DNA of 64,000 nucleotides from Thiohalocapsa sp. ML1 (GCF_001469165.1 NZ_JABX01000035.1:1-64000), one strand, 5' to 3'. Positions 39,546-48,301 are shown, counted from the first letter of the stretch. Program-made: numbers and translations. Notes: a model not told the origin generated them from the letters alone.

Positions 39546-40009
39546 GCAACGAGCTCGACGACCTCTACCAGGAGATCATCCTGGACCACAACCGCCACCC
39601 GGCCAACTTCCGGTCCATGGTGGATGCCCACCGCACCGTTGAAGCGGATAATCCGCTCTGCGGTGACCGCCTGACGCTGTACCTCAAGCTCGACGACGAC
39701 GGCGAGCACATCGCGGACCTGAGCTTTCAGGGCAGCGGCTGCGCTATTTCTGTTGCATCGGCGTCGCTGCTCACTCAGCGCCTCAAGGGCGCCACCGTCG
39801 CCGAGGCCGAGGCGCTGTTCGAGACCATGCGCGGCGTGCTCACCGGCGTCATCGATGCTGCCGATACTACGGAAGCCCTGGGCGGCCTCGCGGCGCTGGC
39901 CGGCGTGCGCCGCTACCCGATGCGGGTCAAGTGCGCAACGCTGAGCTGGCATGCGCTAAAGGCGGCGCTCGGCGCGGAGGATGCGGCGGACAGCGTCAGT
40001 ACGGAATAA
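39542..40009 (+). CDS. sufU: SufU-type Fe-S assembly / sulfur-acceptor protein
   Basis: 155 residues; its ATG overlaps the sufS stop (ATGA), so the pair is translationally coupled. The three ligand cysteines of the IscU/SufU fold are in NPLCGD, GSGCAIS and VKCATLSW. The insertion before the last Cys (ALAGVRRYPMRVKC) is the SufU hallmark that separates it from IscU. SufU is known to bind zinc and accept sulfur from SufS. Confidence 0.92.
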   Translation: MSNELDDLYQEIILDHNRHPANFRSMVDAHRTVEADNPLCGDRLTLYLKLDDDGEHIADLSFQGSGCAISVASASLLTQRLKGATVAEAEALFETMRGVLTGVIDAADTTEALGGLAALAGVRRYPMRVKCATLSWHALKAALGAEDAADSVSTE

Positions 40010-40064
40010 TCGCGCGACGCTCGCCGACCACCCGCGCCGGCTGAGCCGAGGACCGAGGGCCGAA

Positions 40065-40952
40065 ATGATCAGAGCTCACTCTCAACGTCTCTTGCAGCCA
40101 TATTCGGCACAGGTGCAGATCGCTGAATCCGGTGGCGCGCGAGCACTCTCAACAGATGGGGACCTGTGGGAGTTTCAATTCATCTATGCAAACGGTCGTG
40201 GTGGCAAACCGAACGGCCCGCCGCAGCGCGGTCGCTTCATCCGGGCGGCGCATATCCGGCATCGCGATCTCGCCCAGTTGATCGCCAACCCCTCCACGGA
40301 AGATGGCGAAGTGGACCAGCGAATACTCGACTTAGCGACATTTTTGCTCGACGCCCGACTGCCGTTCGAGGCCGCCGACCGTTATGAATACTGGCTGCTT
40401 GAGCCCAAGAACGGCTCCCCGCTGGCGTTGATCTTCTCTTGTGTAGAGGCCTCCGAGATGGCGTCGTTTCCGAAGCTCACGGAATGGACGGCGCTCCCGG
40501 CGGCGGTGATGCCCGTTGAAACGAGCGAGGCGGAGCGCAGCAGGTCCTATGGCCCTGTGAATTACCGACTAGAACGCTGCGTCGCCGAGCGCGCAGGTCC
40601 AAAACCGCGCGCGCAGTGGTTCACCCGGAGGTACCACGAGAGCGAGGAGTTCCCGCCCTTCCTGGTTCGCGAGGATTGGGACCATGACGAGCATCAGGAC
40701 CTGTGCCGGCGCTATCTGCATCGCCAAGCCCCCCGCTTATTGATGCTGCATGGCGTAAGCTGGGAGAACCGCCAGCGCATGGAGCTGGCGGCCAAGGCGA
40801 ACGCGCTCGACGTGGCGCGCTTCTATGCGCTCTACCCGGAAGTCGCCGACCAAGGCGTTATGGATAAGATTCGCATTGAAGCGCGACTGCGCATGGCGGC
40901 AGGGGAGACCGCCTACGCCATGGGGCGCCGCGATGGCGTCCTTTATCAATAA
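40065..40952 (+). CDS. Unrecognised protein of 295 residues
   Basis: ATG 40065 is preceded by CCGAGGACCGAGGGCCGAA, two and a half 7-bp units of the heptamer family that also supply the only purine-rich ribosome-binding candidate. Soluble, no signal peptide. It has segments such as WEFQFIYANGRGGKPNGPPQ, RYEYWLLEPKNGSPLALIFS, GPVNYRLERCVAERAG, EFPPFLVREDWDHDEHQDLC and a helical C-terminus. No catalytic motif that I can name. It follows sufU by 55 bp but need not be in the same operon. Confidence 0.65.
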   Translation: MIRAHSQRLLQPYSAQVQIAESGGARALSTDGDLWEFQFIYANGRGGKPNGPPQRGRFIRAAHIRHRDLAQLIANPSTEDGEVDQRILDLATFLLDARLPFEAADRYEYWLLEPKNGSPLALIFSCVEASEMASFPKLTEWTALPAAVMPVETSEAERSRSYGPVNYRLERCVAERAGPKPRAQWFTRRYHESEEFPPFLVREDWDHDEHQDLCRRYLHRQAPRLLMLHGVSWENRQRMELAAKANALDVARFYALYPEVADQGVMDKIRIEARLRMAAGETAYAMGRRDGVLYQ

Positions 40953-41531
40953 AGCAAGCCGGCAATGGGCTGGCCTTGATCATAACGCCGGGCAGGCGGT
41001 CGCGACGACTGCGTACTCAGGGCGGCCTCGCTCGACAGATCAAGGCTGGGGGCGCTCGCTACGGGCGCCGGACGCTTCACCGACGCGGACGCACAGCTTT
41101 TGTCCAGTCAGCGATACGGCAAATTACTGTGCCGGTTGCCGCTTCCGCCGCGGGCAGCGCAGAGCTTATGGGGGCATAACGGCCGAGGCATGGCAAGCCA
41201 CAGCGGCGGTGGCTCAGCGCCACGGCCCGGGCCTGGGCGGCGGGTTTAGGAGGGACGATAATAGCTACAAAAACAGTGGCCTGCACTTTTCTTGTCGAAG
41301 GCGCGAGCCATCATTAGCAGCGGTTATGACGCCCGAAAATGTTTCAATCACGGGTGGCCTACCAAAACGCTTAGACTGTGCCGTTATCGCACGGATGCGT
41401 TAAATACACCGCCGATCTCCCAATGGACGGGTTGGGTTCCCGCCCCTTCGGCATACCGGTGCACCTGATGCGAGGGCGGATCGGGTCACTGTTTCTGAGA
41501 TAGTCCAGGTCCTAAGTGGGGTCACCAACCA
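40953..41531. other. 579-bp intergenic region upstream of aprMBA
   Basis: Should contain the promoter and 5' leader of the aprMBA operon. The final 200 bp are less GC-rich, with several TTAA/TTATCG patches, but I cannot fix -35/-10 boxes. Frames crossing this area are read-through from the previous gene and show no protein-like features. Confidence 0.5.
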
Positions 41532-42395
41532 ATGATCACAACCAACCCATTCGCGGCTCTGTCCGCGAGCCTCCCGCTGGAACCCGGGGTCATGCAGGCG
41601 TACGTCGTTCTCATGGTCCTGTTGGTCATCGGCGGCACCTTGCTCGATGTTGTGCACAAGAAGAGCGCGCAGTACTTCTTCGAGAAAGGTCAAGCGCTGA
41701 AGAAAATCGCCAAGCGCGAGGTCAACGGCGGCGAGAAGCTGAGCCTGGCTGTCAGCACGCTCACGAACGAGGTGTTGTCCTCCAGCGAGTTCGAAAACCC
41801 CGATCGGCGCTTCGCTCACCTCTTCACCATGTACGGCTTCGTGTTCTTTGTGGTGACGACCGCGATCATGATCTTCGGCCTGCCGCTCGCTGAAGGCGAG
41901 AGCTCCTTCTTCGCGCCGCTGTTCTGGCATCTCGGTGCCGTCTCCATCTGCTTCGGCGGTTCTTGGTTCTGGTTCAAGCTCCGCGCCGATGTGCGTTCCG
42001 ATGGCAACCTTTGGTACAACGTGCACCAGTCGGACATCTTCGTCGTGTCCCTGATGCTGATGGCGGCTTTCGCGCTGGTCTGGTCCTTTCTGCAATCCAT
42101 CACCGGCTCAACCTCGGTCTTGAGCCTGCTCGCATTCGTGCTCTTCATTGCGTCAGCGACCACGCTGTTCAGCACCATTCTGTGGTCGAAGTTTGCGCAC
42201 ATGTTCTTCAAGCCGGCGGCGGCGTTCCAGAAGAAGGTTGCTGTCGCGGACGGCTCTCGTGACAAGCTGCCGGAGATCCCCGACCTGTCGAGTGCCGAGT
42301 GCAAGGAGCGTTACCCGGACATCCCCGAGTACATGGGTGACAACCCCCCCAATATGGGCCTCGGCATCAAGCGCGAAGCGCCGTCCCATTTCTAA
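41532..42395 (+). CDS. aprM: APS reductase membrane anchor AprM
   Basis: 287 residues with about five hydrophobic helices (around residues 20-42, 97-122, 130-150, 172-192 and 200-222) and a hydrophilic C-terminus. Conserved-looking histidines sit at helix ends (FAHLFTMYGF, LFWHLGAV, VHQSDIF, KFAHMFF), as in cytochrome-b-like subunits of quinone-linked enzymes. In Chromatiaceae aprM precedes aprBA and is thought to link APS reductase to the quinone pool. The order here is the same, with aprB 39 bp downstream. Probable Shine-Dalgarno GGGG at 41517-41520. Confidence 0.88.
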   Translation: MITTNPFAALSASLPLEPGVMQAYVVLMVLLVIGGTLLDVVHKKSAQYFFEKGQALKKIAKREVNGGEKLSLAVSTLTNEVLSSSEFENPDRRFAHLFTMYGFVFFVVTTAIMIFGLPLAEGESSFFAPLFWHLGAVSICFGGSWFWFKLRADVRSDGNLWYNVHQSDIFVVSLMLMAAFALVWSFLQSITGSTSVLSLLAFVLFIASATTLFSTILWSKFAHMFFKPAAAFQKKVAVADGSRDKLPEIPDLSSAECKERYPDIPEYMGDNPPNMGLGIKREAPSHF

Positions 42396-42434
42396 TCTCG
42401 CGTCGCTGACTCAAGTCACGAAGAGGAATACAGC

Positions 42435-42917
42435 ATGCCAACTTTCGTCTACATGACCCGCTGCGACGGTTGCGGCCAGTGTGTCGATATCTGCCCTTCG
42501 GATATCATGCATATCGACCCGAAGGTCCGCCGTGCGTACAACATCGAGCCCAACATGTGCTGGGAGTGCTACTCCTGCGTGAAGGCCTGTCCGCATAACG
42601 CCATTGATGTCCGCGGCTATGCGGATTTCGCCCCGCTTGGCCACTCGGTGCGCGTGCGCCGCGACGAGGAAAAGGGCGTCATTGCCTGGCGGATCATCTT
42701 CCGCAACGGCGAGAAGGACATGAATCTCCTCGCGCCGATCACCACGAAGCCTTGGGGCAAGCATATTCCGCAACTTGCCGATGTGCCGCCGCCCAGCCAG
42801 GAGATGCGCGACAGCGAGTATCTCTACAACGAGCCGAAATACATCCGGTTCGATGAGGGGGGCCTCCACACGTTTGAGGCCGCCGGGCTGCAACTGAAGA
42901 CTGGGGTGTACGAATAA
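42435..42917 (+). CDS. aprB: Adenylylsulfate reductase beta subunit
   Basis: 160 residues. Iron-sulfur subunit carrying two [4Fe-4S] clusters. The first ferredoxin-type motif is CDGCGQCVDICPSDIM and the second CWECYSCVKACPHNAI, followed by the AprB-specific C-terminal tail that wraps around AprA (DSEYLYNEPKYIRFDEGG). It passes electrons between AprA and the membrane. Its stop shares a base with the aprA start (TAATG). AGGAATACAGC upstream gives a fair ribosome-binding site. Confidence 0.96.
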   Translation: MPTFVYMTRCDGCGQCVDICPSDIMHIDPKVRRAYNIEPNMCWECYSCVKACPHNAIDVRGYADFAPLGHSVRVRRDEEKGVIAWRIIFRNGEKDMNLLAPITTKPWGKHIPQLADVPPPSQEMRDSEYLYNEPKYIRFDEGGLHTFEAAGLQLKTGVYE

Positions 42918-44800
42918 TGGCTTACAAGACAATCATTGAGGACGGCATCGACATCCTGGTGTGCGGTGCGGGGCTGGGCGGAACCGGTGCGGCCTTTGAG
43001 GCTCGCTACTGGGGCAAGGACAAGAAGATCGTCGTCGCGGAAAAGGCGAATATCGATCGCTCCGGCGCGGTTGCGCAGGGCTTGTATGCCATCAACTGCT
43101 ACATGGGCACCCGCTTCGGCGAGAACAATCCGGAAGACCACGTCCGCTATGCGCGTATCGACCTCATGGGCATGGTCCGGGAGGACCTGCTGTTCGATAT
43201 GGCCCGGCATGTGGACTCGACGGTGCACCAGTTCGAGGAATGGGGTCTGCCGTTGATGCGCAATCCGAAGACGGGTGCCTATCAGCGTGAAGGCCGCTGG
43301 CAGATCATGATTCACGGTGAGTCGTACAAGCCGATCGTCGCCGAGGCCGCCAAGAAGTCGGCGGACAAGGTGTTCAATCGTGTCTGCGTGACCCATCTGC
43401 TGATGGACGAATCCAAAGACAATCGCGTCGCCGGCGCCGTCGGGTTCAATGTGCGCACCGGTAACTACCACGTGTTCAAATCGAAGACCGTGGTCGTCGC
43501 CGCCGGTGGTGCGTCGAACATCTTCAAGCCGCGCTCTGTCGGCGAGGGTGCCGGCCGCGTCTGGTACGCGCCCTGGTCCTCCGGCTCCGCCTATGGACTG
43601 ATGATCGGTGCCGGCGCGAAGATGACGCAGATGGAGAATCGCATCGTTCTCGCTCGCTTCAAAGACGGCTACGGCCCCGTCGGTGCGTACTTCCTGCACC
43701 TCAAGACCTACACGCAGAACGGCATGGGTGAGGAGTACGAATCCAAGTGGTTCCCGGCCCTGGAGGAAATGGTCGGCAAGCGCTATCTGGATGTCGAGGC
43801 GTCGCACCGCACCCATCGCCCGATCCCCACCTGCCTGCGCAACCATGCGTTCATCAACGAGGTGAATGCCGGCCGCGGTCCGATCCACATGGTGACCATG
43901 GAGGCCTTCCAGGACCCGCATCTCGAGGAGATCGGCTGGCACAACTTCCTGGGCATGACCGTCGGCCAGGCCGTGTTGTGGGCAGCGACGGACGTCGATC
44001 CCAAGTACGAGAACCCGGAGCTGACCACCTCCGAGCCCTACGTCATGGGTTCCCACGCCACCGGTTGTGGGGCCTGGTGCTCCGGTCCGGAGGACTTGTC
44101 GCCGCCCGAGTACTTCTGGGGCTACAACCGCATGACCACCGTCGAAGGCCTGTTCGGCGCCGGCGACGCGGTGGGTGGCACCCCGCATGCCTTCTCGTCC
44201 GGTTCGTTCACGGAAGGGCGCCTGGCGGCCAAGGCGGCATGCAAGTACATCGACGATGGCAAGGGCGAGGGCATCCGCGTCTCGGATGAGCAGATCGACC
44301 GGCGCAAGGCAGAAGTCTACAAGCCGATGGAGCACTACAAGATCTACCGGAACGAGATCACCGCCGGGTCTGTCAATCCGAACTACATCAATCCCCGGCA
44401 GGGCCTGGATCGTCTGCAAAAGCTGATGGACGAGTATTGCGGCGGCGTCACGGTCAATTACATGACCAACGAGAAGCTGTTGAACATCGGCCTGAAGAAG
44501 CTCAAGCTCCTGGAAGAAGACTTGGAGAAGGTTGCCGCGGAGAACATCCACGAGCTGCTGCGCGCGTGGGAGCTCAAGCATCGGCACATGACCTCCGAGG
44601 CCGTCATGCACCACACGCTGTTCCGCAAGGAGACGCGCTGGCCCGGGTATTACTACCGCGGCGACGCCATGCGGGTGGACGACGACAACTGGCATGTGCT
44701 AACCGTGTCGCGCCGCGACCCCGAGACCGGCGAGTACACCATGGAGAAGGCGCCTTGCTATCACTTGGTCGACGAGAAGCCCGCGGCTGAAGCTGCGTAA
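42917..44800 (+). CDS. aprA: Adenylylsulfate reductase alpha subunit
   Basis: 627 residues, the usual length. FAD-containing catalytic subunit; in sulfur oxidisers it works in reverse, turning sulfite plus AMP into APS. The FAD-binding start is VCGAGLGGTGAAFEARY; other hallmarks are DRSGAVAQGLYAINCYMGTR, NPEDHVRYARIDLMG, VVVAAGGASNIFKPRS, GEGAGRVWYAPWSSGSAYGL, GLFGAGDAVGGTPHAFSSGS and the C-terminal RWPGYYYRGD. No frameshift or missing motif seen. It is the last gene of aprMBA, with a strong hairpin after it. Confidence 0.97.
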   Translation: MAYKTIIEDGIDILVCGAGLGGTGAAFEARYWGKDKKIVVAEKANIDRSGAVAQGLYAINCYMGTRFGENNPEDHVRYARIDLMGMVREDLLFDMARHVDSTVHQFEEWGLPLMRNPKTGAYQREGRWQIMIHGESYKPIVAEAAKKSADKVFNRVCVTHLLMDESKDNRVAGAVGFNVRTGNYHVFKSKTVVVAAGGASNIFKPRSVGEGAGRVWYAPWSSGSAYGLMIGAGAKMTQMENRIVLARFKDGYGPVGAYFLHLKTYTQNGMGEEYESKWFPALEEMVGKRYLDVEASHRTHRPIPTCLRNHAFINEVNAGRGPIHMVTMEAFQDPHLEEIGWHNFLGMTVGQAVLWAATDVDPKYENPELTTSEPYVMGSHATGCGAWCSGPEDLSPPEYFWGYNRMTTVEGLFGAGDAVGGTPHAFSSGSFTEGRLAAKAACKYIDDGKGEGIRVSDEQIDRRKAEVYKPMEHYKIYRNEITAGSVNPNYINPRQGLDRLQKLMDEYCGGVTVNYMTNEKLLNIGLKKLKLLEEDLEKVAAENIHELLRAWELKHRHMTSEAVMHHTLFRKETRWPGYYYRGDAMRVDDDNWHVLTVSRRDPETGEYTMEKAPCYHLVDEKPAAEAA

Positions 44801-44809
44801 GCCCCTGTC

Positions 44810-44844
44810 GCAGTTCGGGGCTTTGGTATTGGGCCCCGAACTGC
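44810..44844 (+). terminator. Hairpin after aprA
   Basis: GCAGTTCGGGGC (44810-44821) pairs perfectly with GCCCCGAACTGC (44833-44844), a 12-bp stem with an 11-nt loop. It begins 10 bp after the aprA stop. There is no strong U-run, so it may act as a terminator or as an mRNA-stabilising stem. Confidence 0.65.
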
Positions 44845-44911
44845 TTCGCGTGCGGTCGCGAATCGTTCGGTATTCGATCTTTCCCGCGGCTATAGAGGTT
44901 GGCGACGCTAC

Positions 44912-45262
44912 ATGAATATTATTGATCTGTCCGACGAAGAGATTTTCGACATCGCGCATCCGCTTTGGGACGACCTGATCAAGTTCTCGAACAAAGGTCA
45001 ATACGGAAAGTTTATTAGAAATTTCTCTTACGAGCTGCTACTCGGCCTGAACGAGGTTGAGCTTGGCAAGCAGTTCGCGCACAGCACACTGTCACGGAAC
45101 CTGGCCGAGGAGCGCGACTTCCTTGGGCTCATTCGTCGGGGCGAGCACGTGACCGCGCTCTATCGCGTGCGCAGCACGACGATGCCGGGGGAGTGGCTGG
45201 GGCGAATGGTTCTCGGCTACGAGAAGGGGGAAGTCCGTATTTTTGCCGCATCGATCTTCTAA
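44912..45262 (+). CDS. Unrecognised 116-residue protein downstream of aprA
   Basis: ATG 44912 is preceded by AGAGGTTGG at moderate distance. The protein is acidic-to-neutral with no signal and reads as a single alpha/beta domain: DLSDEEIFDIAHPLWDDLIK, FIRNFSYELLLGLNEVELG and a beta-rich C-terminus (ALYRVRSTTMPGEWLGRMVL, VRIFAASIF). Upstream spacing is AT-rich. A SlyD-like FKBP gene starts 4 bp after its stop, so the two are probably one transcript. Function unknown. Confidence 0.75.
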   Translation: MNIIDLSDEEIFDIAHPLWDDLIKFSNKGQYGKFIRNFSYELLLGLNEVELGKQFAHSTLSRNLAEERDFLGLIRRGEHVTALYRVRSTTMPGEWLGRMVLGYEKGEVRIFAASIF

Positions 45263-45266
45263 AGGC

Positions 45267-45776
45267 ATGACCGACACCATCCAACAGAACAAGTACGTCG
45301 AGCTGAAGTACAAGGTCGTCGACGCAAAGACCGGTCATTTCCTGACCGGCGTGGACTTCCCGCTTGGTTACGTCCATGGTGTTAACGATGTGCTTTCGCC
45401 GCAGGTCATGGCGGAGCTTGACGGCAAGGCAGCCAGCGATACGATCGCGGTGGAACTGGACTGCAACAAGCTGTTCGGTCCGCGAGACGAATCGCTGGTG
45501 ATTACCGACTATATCGAGAACGTTCCGGAGGCCTACCGAGAGGTCGGAACGACCATCGTCATGGAGAACGACCGGGGCGATACCAAGACGTTTCTGGTGA
45601 CGCGCATCGATGAGAAGACGCTGACGATCGACGGCAATAATCCCCTATGTGGCCGCCAGGTCATTTTTCAGCTTGAAATACTCGCCGTTCGCGATGCCAC
45701 GGACGCGGAGATTGCGACCGGTGGCAAGGTGGTCGCCCAGCCCAAGCTCTCGGGCGTCAAGCCCGTGCCGCTGTAG
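45267..45776 (+). CDS. FKBP-type peptidyl-prolyl isomerase, SlyD-like (plus-strand copy)
   Basis: 169 residues from ATG 45267 (AAAGG just upstream). SlyD-type FKBP with an inserted chaperone flap: YVELKYKVVDAKTGHFL, PLGYVHGVNDVLSPQVM, the flap region (LDCNKLFGPRDESLVIT), then VTRIDEKTLTIDGNNPLCG and VIFQLEILAVRDAT. The usual DGNHPLAG motif reads DGNNPLCG, with a cysteine. The His-rich metal-binding tail of E. coli SlyD is absent. Predicted cytoplasmic folding helper. Its paralogue lies 1.1 kb away on the other strand with the same Cys. Confidence 0.85.
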   Translation: MTDTIQQNKYVELKYKVVDAKTGHFLTGVDFPLGYVHGVNDVLSPQVMAELDGKAASDTIAVELDCNKLFGPRDESLVITDYIENVPEAYREVGTTIVMENDRGDTKTFLVTRIDEKTLTIDGNNPLCGRQVIFQLEILAVRDATDAEIATGGKVVAQPKLSGVKPVPL

Positions 45777-45777
45777 T

Positions 45778-45906
45778 CCGCGGCGCAGCCGCGGGGCGGC
45801 CCTTCGGGTTGCGGGTAACTGCGACCACGGCAGCGGCCGAGTGCGCAGTCAGGCCATGCTGGCCTGAGGCCATCAGGGCTGGAAGCTGGTCCAGCGCTTC
45901 CAGCGA
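45778..45906 (+). repeat. Hairpin followed by a dispersed palindromic element
   Basis: CCGCGGC-GCA-GCCGCGG (45778-45797) directly follows the FKBP gene and could terminate transcription. At 45846-45906 lies CAGGCCATGCTGGCCTGAGG with CATCAGGGCTGGAAG; its reverse complement matches the element at 56112-56165 (CTTCCAGCCCTGGTGGCGTC, CAGGCCAGGATGGCCTGACG). Confidence 0.7.
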
Positions 45907-45952
45907 AAGACCCGGACACCCGGGGCGTCGCTCCCGGCAAAGGTATTAGACA

Positions 45953-46273
45953 ATGCAACTCAGCCTTGATCCGACGCTATACGAAGAGCAGCAGGCGATC
46001 TTTGTGCGTGAAATGGTCCAGAGCGTCCGCGTCAAGCTGCAGGAAGCGGGCTTGGATGGCGCCAAGCTCGAAGAGGCGGCAGCGGGTATCGCGTTCAGTA
46101 TCGCCAGCATGATCGACGATACAGCGGCGATTGAAGCCGGCGGTTGCGAGGTTCATCCGTACCTAACATTTCGCACCGCCGATGGTGTGTTGACGCACTG
46201 CGGCGAGAACTCTTACACGCACGAGTTCGTCTACGAGGCGTTGGAGCAGATTATCCAAGAAAGAGCCGATTGA
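45953..46273 (+). CDS. Unrecognised 106-residue acidic protein
   Basis: ATG 45953; upstream AAAGG is a weak ribosome-binding site. Helical N-terminal half (LYEEQQAIFVREMVQSVRVK, LEEAAAGIAFSIASMIDDTA), then HPYLTFRTADGVLTHCGENS and a final helix. No signal peptide and two cysteines. Its place behind aprMBA and an FKBP suggests a sulfur-oxidation-linked accessory gene, but the function is unknown. Confidence 0.7.
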   Translation: MQLSLDPTLYEEQQAIFVREMVQSVRVKLQEAGLDGAKLEEAAAGIAFSIASMIDDTAAIEAGGCEVHPYLTFRTADGVLTHCGENSYTHEFVYEALEQIIQERAD

Positions 46274-46446
46274 TCCGACTGCGAGCGCGCGGACCGGCCC
46301 TTGGCTCTCGCGCTTTGCCGGCGACGGAACGCTGATAGTCTTTCGGATTTGGCGGGCTGCGCGCTCGCAATTGGTGTCCCAACGGGGCGATCCGCGGCGT
46401 CGCGGGCTCCATTTCAGCCGTAACGGTGTTTCCACAGAGGTGACCT

Positions 46447-46608
46447 ATGAGCCAGCAATCCAACACCAGACCAAAAGTGCCGGAAGGTAAGGCGCGGTTC
46501 TACAAGACCAAGCAAATGGAGCCGAATGAGAAGGGCTTCGTGGGGTATCAAACGATCTGGGACACGCTGCAGAAAGAGACCGAGTACAAGACGCCGAAAC
46601 GCCCCTGA
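46447..46608 (+). CDS. 53-residue basic small protein
   Basis: ATG 46447 with AGAGGTG immediately upstream gives a good ribosome-binding site. The product starts MSQQSNTRPKVPEGKARFY and ends ETEYKTPKRP; it is Lys-rich, lacks Cys and has no hydrophobic segment. The strong initiation signal and protein-like codon use support it as real. I do not recognise a family. Confidence 0.6.
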   Translation: MSQQSNTRPKVPEGKARFYKTKQMEPNEKGFVGYQTIWDTLQKETEYKTPKRP

Positions 46609-46724
46609 GGCTCGCGGCCGCGTGGGGTGGTTGGGTCGTCTGACCATGCCGCCCCACCACACCTGATCGGGCCGGCCTCAAGCTGAGCGCGGGGGTGGTC
46701 GGACTGTTGGTCAGGCCGCTAGAT
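46609..46724. other. Short spacer between the 53-residue protein gene and a dispersed element
   Basis: GGGGTGGTTGGG and a nearby CCGCCCCACCACACC could form an imperfect terminator stem at about 46623-46665. Nothing else seen. Confidence 0.35.
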
Positions 46725-46912
46725 TTCTTTACGGCGCCGAAATTCTTGCAGATGAGTCAAGTTTTGCGGCGACAAGGTGCTTGAAGGCATAAGGGCCGAG
46801 GGCCGAGGGCCAAGGAAGGCCTCCTCGGCCCTTGGTTTCGCTTGCGGCAACGAGCGGGCGACGCAAGACGACGCTCCTTGCCCTGGTTGGTCGGAGGCTC
46901 TGCCTCGCTAGT
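46725..46912 (+). repeat. Dispersed ~190-bp element, third copy
   Basis: Begins CTAGATTTCTTTACGGCGCC, then TTCTTGCAGATGAGTCAAGT, GACAAGGTGCTTGAAGGC, GGGCCGA heptamers with a CTCCTCGGCCC arm, TGCGGCAACGAGCGGGCGAC and GGTCGGAGGCTCTGCC, ending at CGCTAG. It is block-by-block similar to 17760-17953 and stops 2 bp before the end of the minus-strand FKBP gene. Confidence 0.85.
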
Positions 46913-46914
46913 GT

Positions 46915-47412
46915 TCACGCTTGTTGGTCCGGCGCCTCCGACGTGCCCATCTGCTTTTCTTGATCCGTCGCATCCCGCACCAGTTGGATCTTCACCTGGT
47001 AGATGACTTCCCGGCCGCAGAGCGGGTTGTTGCCATCGAAGGTGATGGTGTCGCCCTCGATCTTGGTCACCAGGAAGCTCTTCAGTTGGCCCAGATTGTT
47101 CTCCATCAGGATTTGGGTCCCCAGCTCACGGTATTCGCGCGGCACGTGCGCGACCGGCTGCGTAATCACGAGGGTATCGTCCCTAGGTCCATACAGCTCA
47201 TTGCAGTCGACAAGCAGATCGACGCGGTCTCCCTGCGTCTTCCCTTCAAGCTCTCGGGTGATCACCGGCGCCAGGATCTCGTTGACACCGTGAACATAGT
47301 TGAGAGGACGGAGGACCTCGGTAAGGACATCGCCGGTCTTGCTATCCCGCACGAGGTAGGTGAGCTCGACGTAACTGCCGTCGGCAATGGCGCTGCTGCT
47401 GGTCGCGGTCAT
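46915..47412 (-). CDS. FKBP-type peptidyl-prolyl isomerase, SlyD-like (minus-strand copy)
   Basis: 165 residues. Of the tandem ATGs at 47415 and 47412, the second has the better spacing from GGAG. Same fold and motifs as the gene at 45267: YVELTYLVRDSKTGDVL, PLNYVHGVNEILAPVI, VDCNELYGPRDDTLVIT, TFDGNNPLCGREVIYQ and QLVRDAT. The DGNNPLCG cysteine is shared. The copies are clearly paralogous yet diverged, so this is an old duplication. No His-rich tail. Confidence 0.85.
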   Translation of the reverse strand: MTATSSSAIADGSYVELTYLVRDSKTGDVLTEVLRPLNYVHGVNEILAPVITRELEGKTQGDRVDLLVDCNELYGPRDDTLVITQPVAHVPREYRELGTQILMENNLGQLKSFLVTKIEGDTITFDGNNPLCGREVIYQVKIQLVRDATDQEKQMGTSEAPDQQA

Positions 47413-47740
47413 CATGGTCTCCGAAGGGTGCGAGGCGTGGGCAGGGAGGTCTTCGCGTGCGCATCGTCGGCAAGGGGACGGGCGTCTTGTCCGTTTGGAC
47501 CGGGACACTGTAGCCCAAGAGGCATTCCTAACGAGGCTTTGCGTCACAAAGGGTCGAGGGTCGAGGGTCGAGGGCCGAGCAGGGCTCCCTTGGGCCTCAG
47601 CCCTCGCCCCTTCAAGCACGTCGTGAGTGCAGGGGCAGGAAATAGTAGGAGAAGTCGTCGCCTCGGGGAGAAGCGGCGGCCCGGAATGCGGTCTGATGTC
47701 AGGCGCGGCCCCGTTATCCGAAGCCGCGCCCTTGTAGCGG
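47413..47740. other. 328-bp intergenic region with a heptamer hairpin core
   Basis: At 47550-47615 three GGGTCGA units and one GGGCCGA are followed by CAGGGCTCCC and an imperfect TCAGCCCTCGCCCC arm, a further copy of the heptamer core without the element's flanks. It lies between two minus-strand genes. No coding sequence seen. Confidence 0.65.
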
Positions 47741-48301
47741 CTACACGGCGCCCCAGGCTTCGCGGACGACGTTGGTCTTGGTGGCGATGACCTCGTCCAG
47801 GGGCTTGACGGCAGATTTCGGCTCATAGCCTTGTGCCGCGCGCCAGACCGTGGCGACCTTGTCTTCACCGTTCTGGCCCTTCAGATCGGATTTCTCGACG
47901 TATAACAGCTCCATCAGCTCGTTCCAGACGATCCCCTCGCGATGCTGGATGAGCACGTAGCGGCGACCGTCCTGCTCGACGACGGCGTCGCTCGCGAGGT
48001 TGTCGATGAACAGGAAGATGACACAGTCCGGGTCCATGTCGGCGCCAAAGCCGGCCATGAGCTGCGGCAGTTCGTCCACGCTGGAGAAGTTGCCGGCCAC
48101 CAGCTTCGCAGAGTCCTCACCGGCGAGGATAACCGCTTGCTTGAGCAGGGCCTCTGGCGGGTTGCGCTTGCCGGCGGTGACGTTGAGCTCGCCGTGCTTG
48201 ACGATGAAGTCCCCGCGAAACGCCTGCAGGCCCTCGCTGGTAGCGCCAAAGAAGGTCGTGATCCAGAAACGATCATCGGCCTGGTAGGTATCGAGGAGCA
48301 T
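47741..48301 (-). CDS. Unrecognised 186-residue protein
   Basis: ATG 48301; the frame reads as a folded soluble protein: LDTYQADDRFWITTFFGATS, AFRGDFIVKHGELNVTAGKR, DELPQLMAGFGADMDPDCVI and DGRRYVLIQHREGIVWNELM. No signal peptide, membrane span or recognisable catalytic motif. It sits behind the minus-strand FKBP gene's upstream region and may form part of the same apr-linked neighbourhood. Function unknown. Confidence 0.75.
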   Translation of the reverse strand: MLLDTYQADDRFWITTFFGATSEGLQAFRGDFIVKHGELNVTAGKRNPPEALLKQAVILAGEDSAKLVAGNFSSVDELPQLMAGFGADMDPDCVIFLFIDNLASDAVVEQDGRRYVLIQHREGIVWNELMELLYVEKSDLKGQNGEDKVATVWRAAQGYEPKSAVKPLDEVIATKTNVVREAWGAV

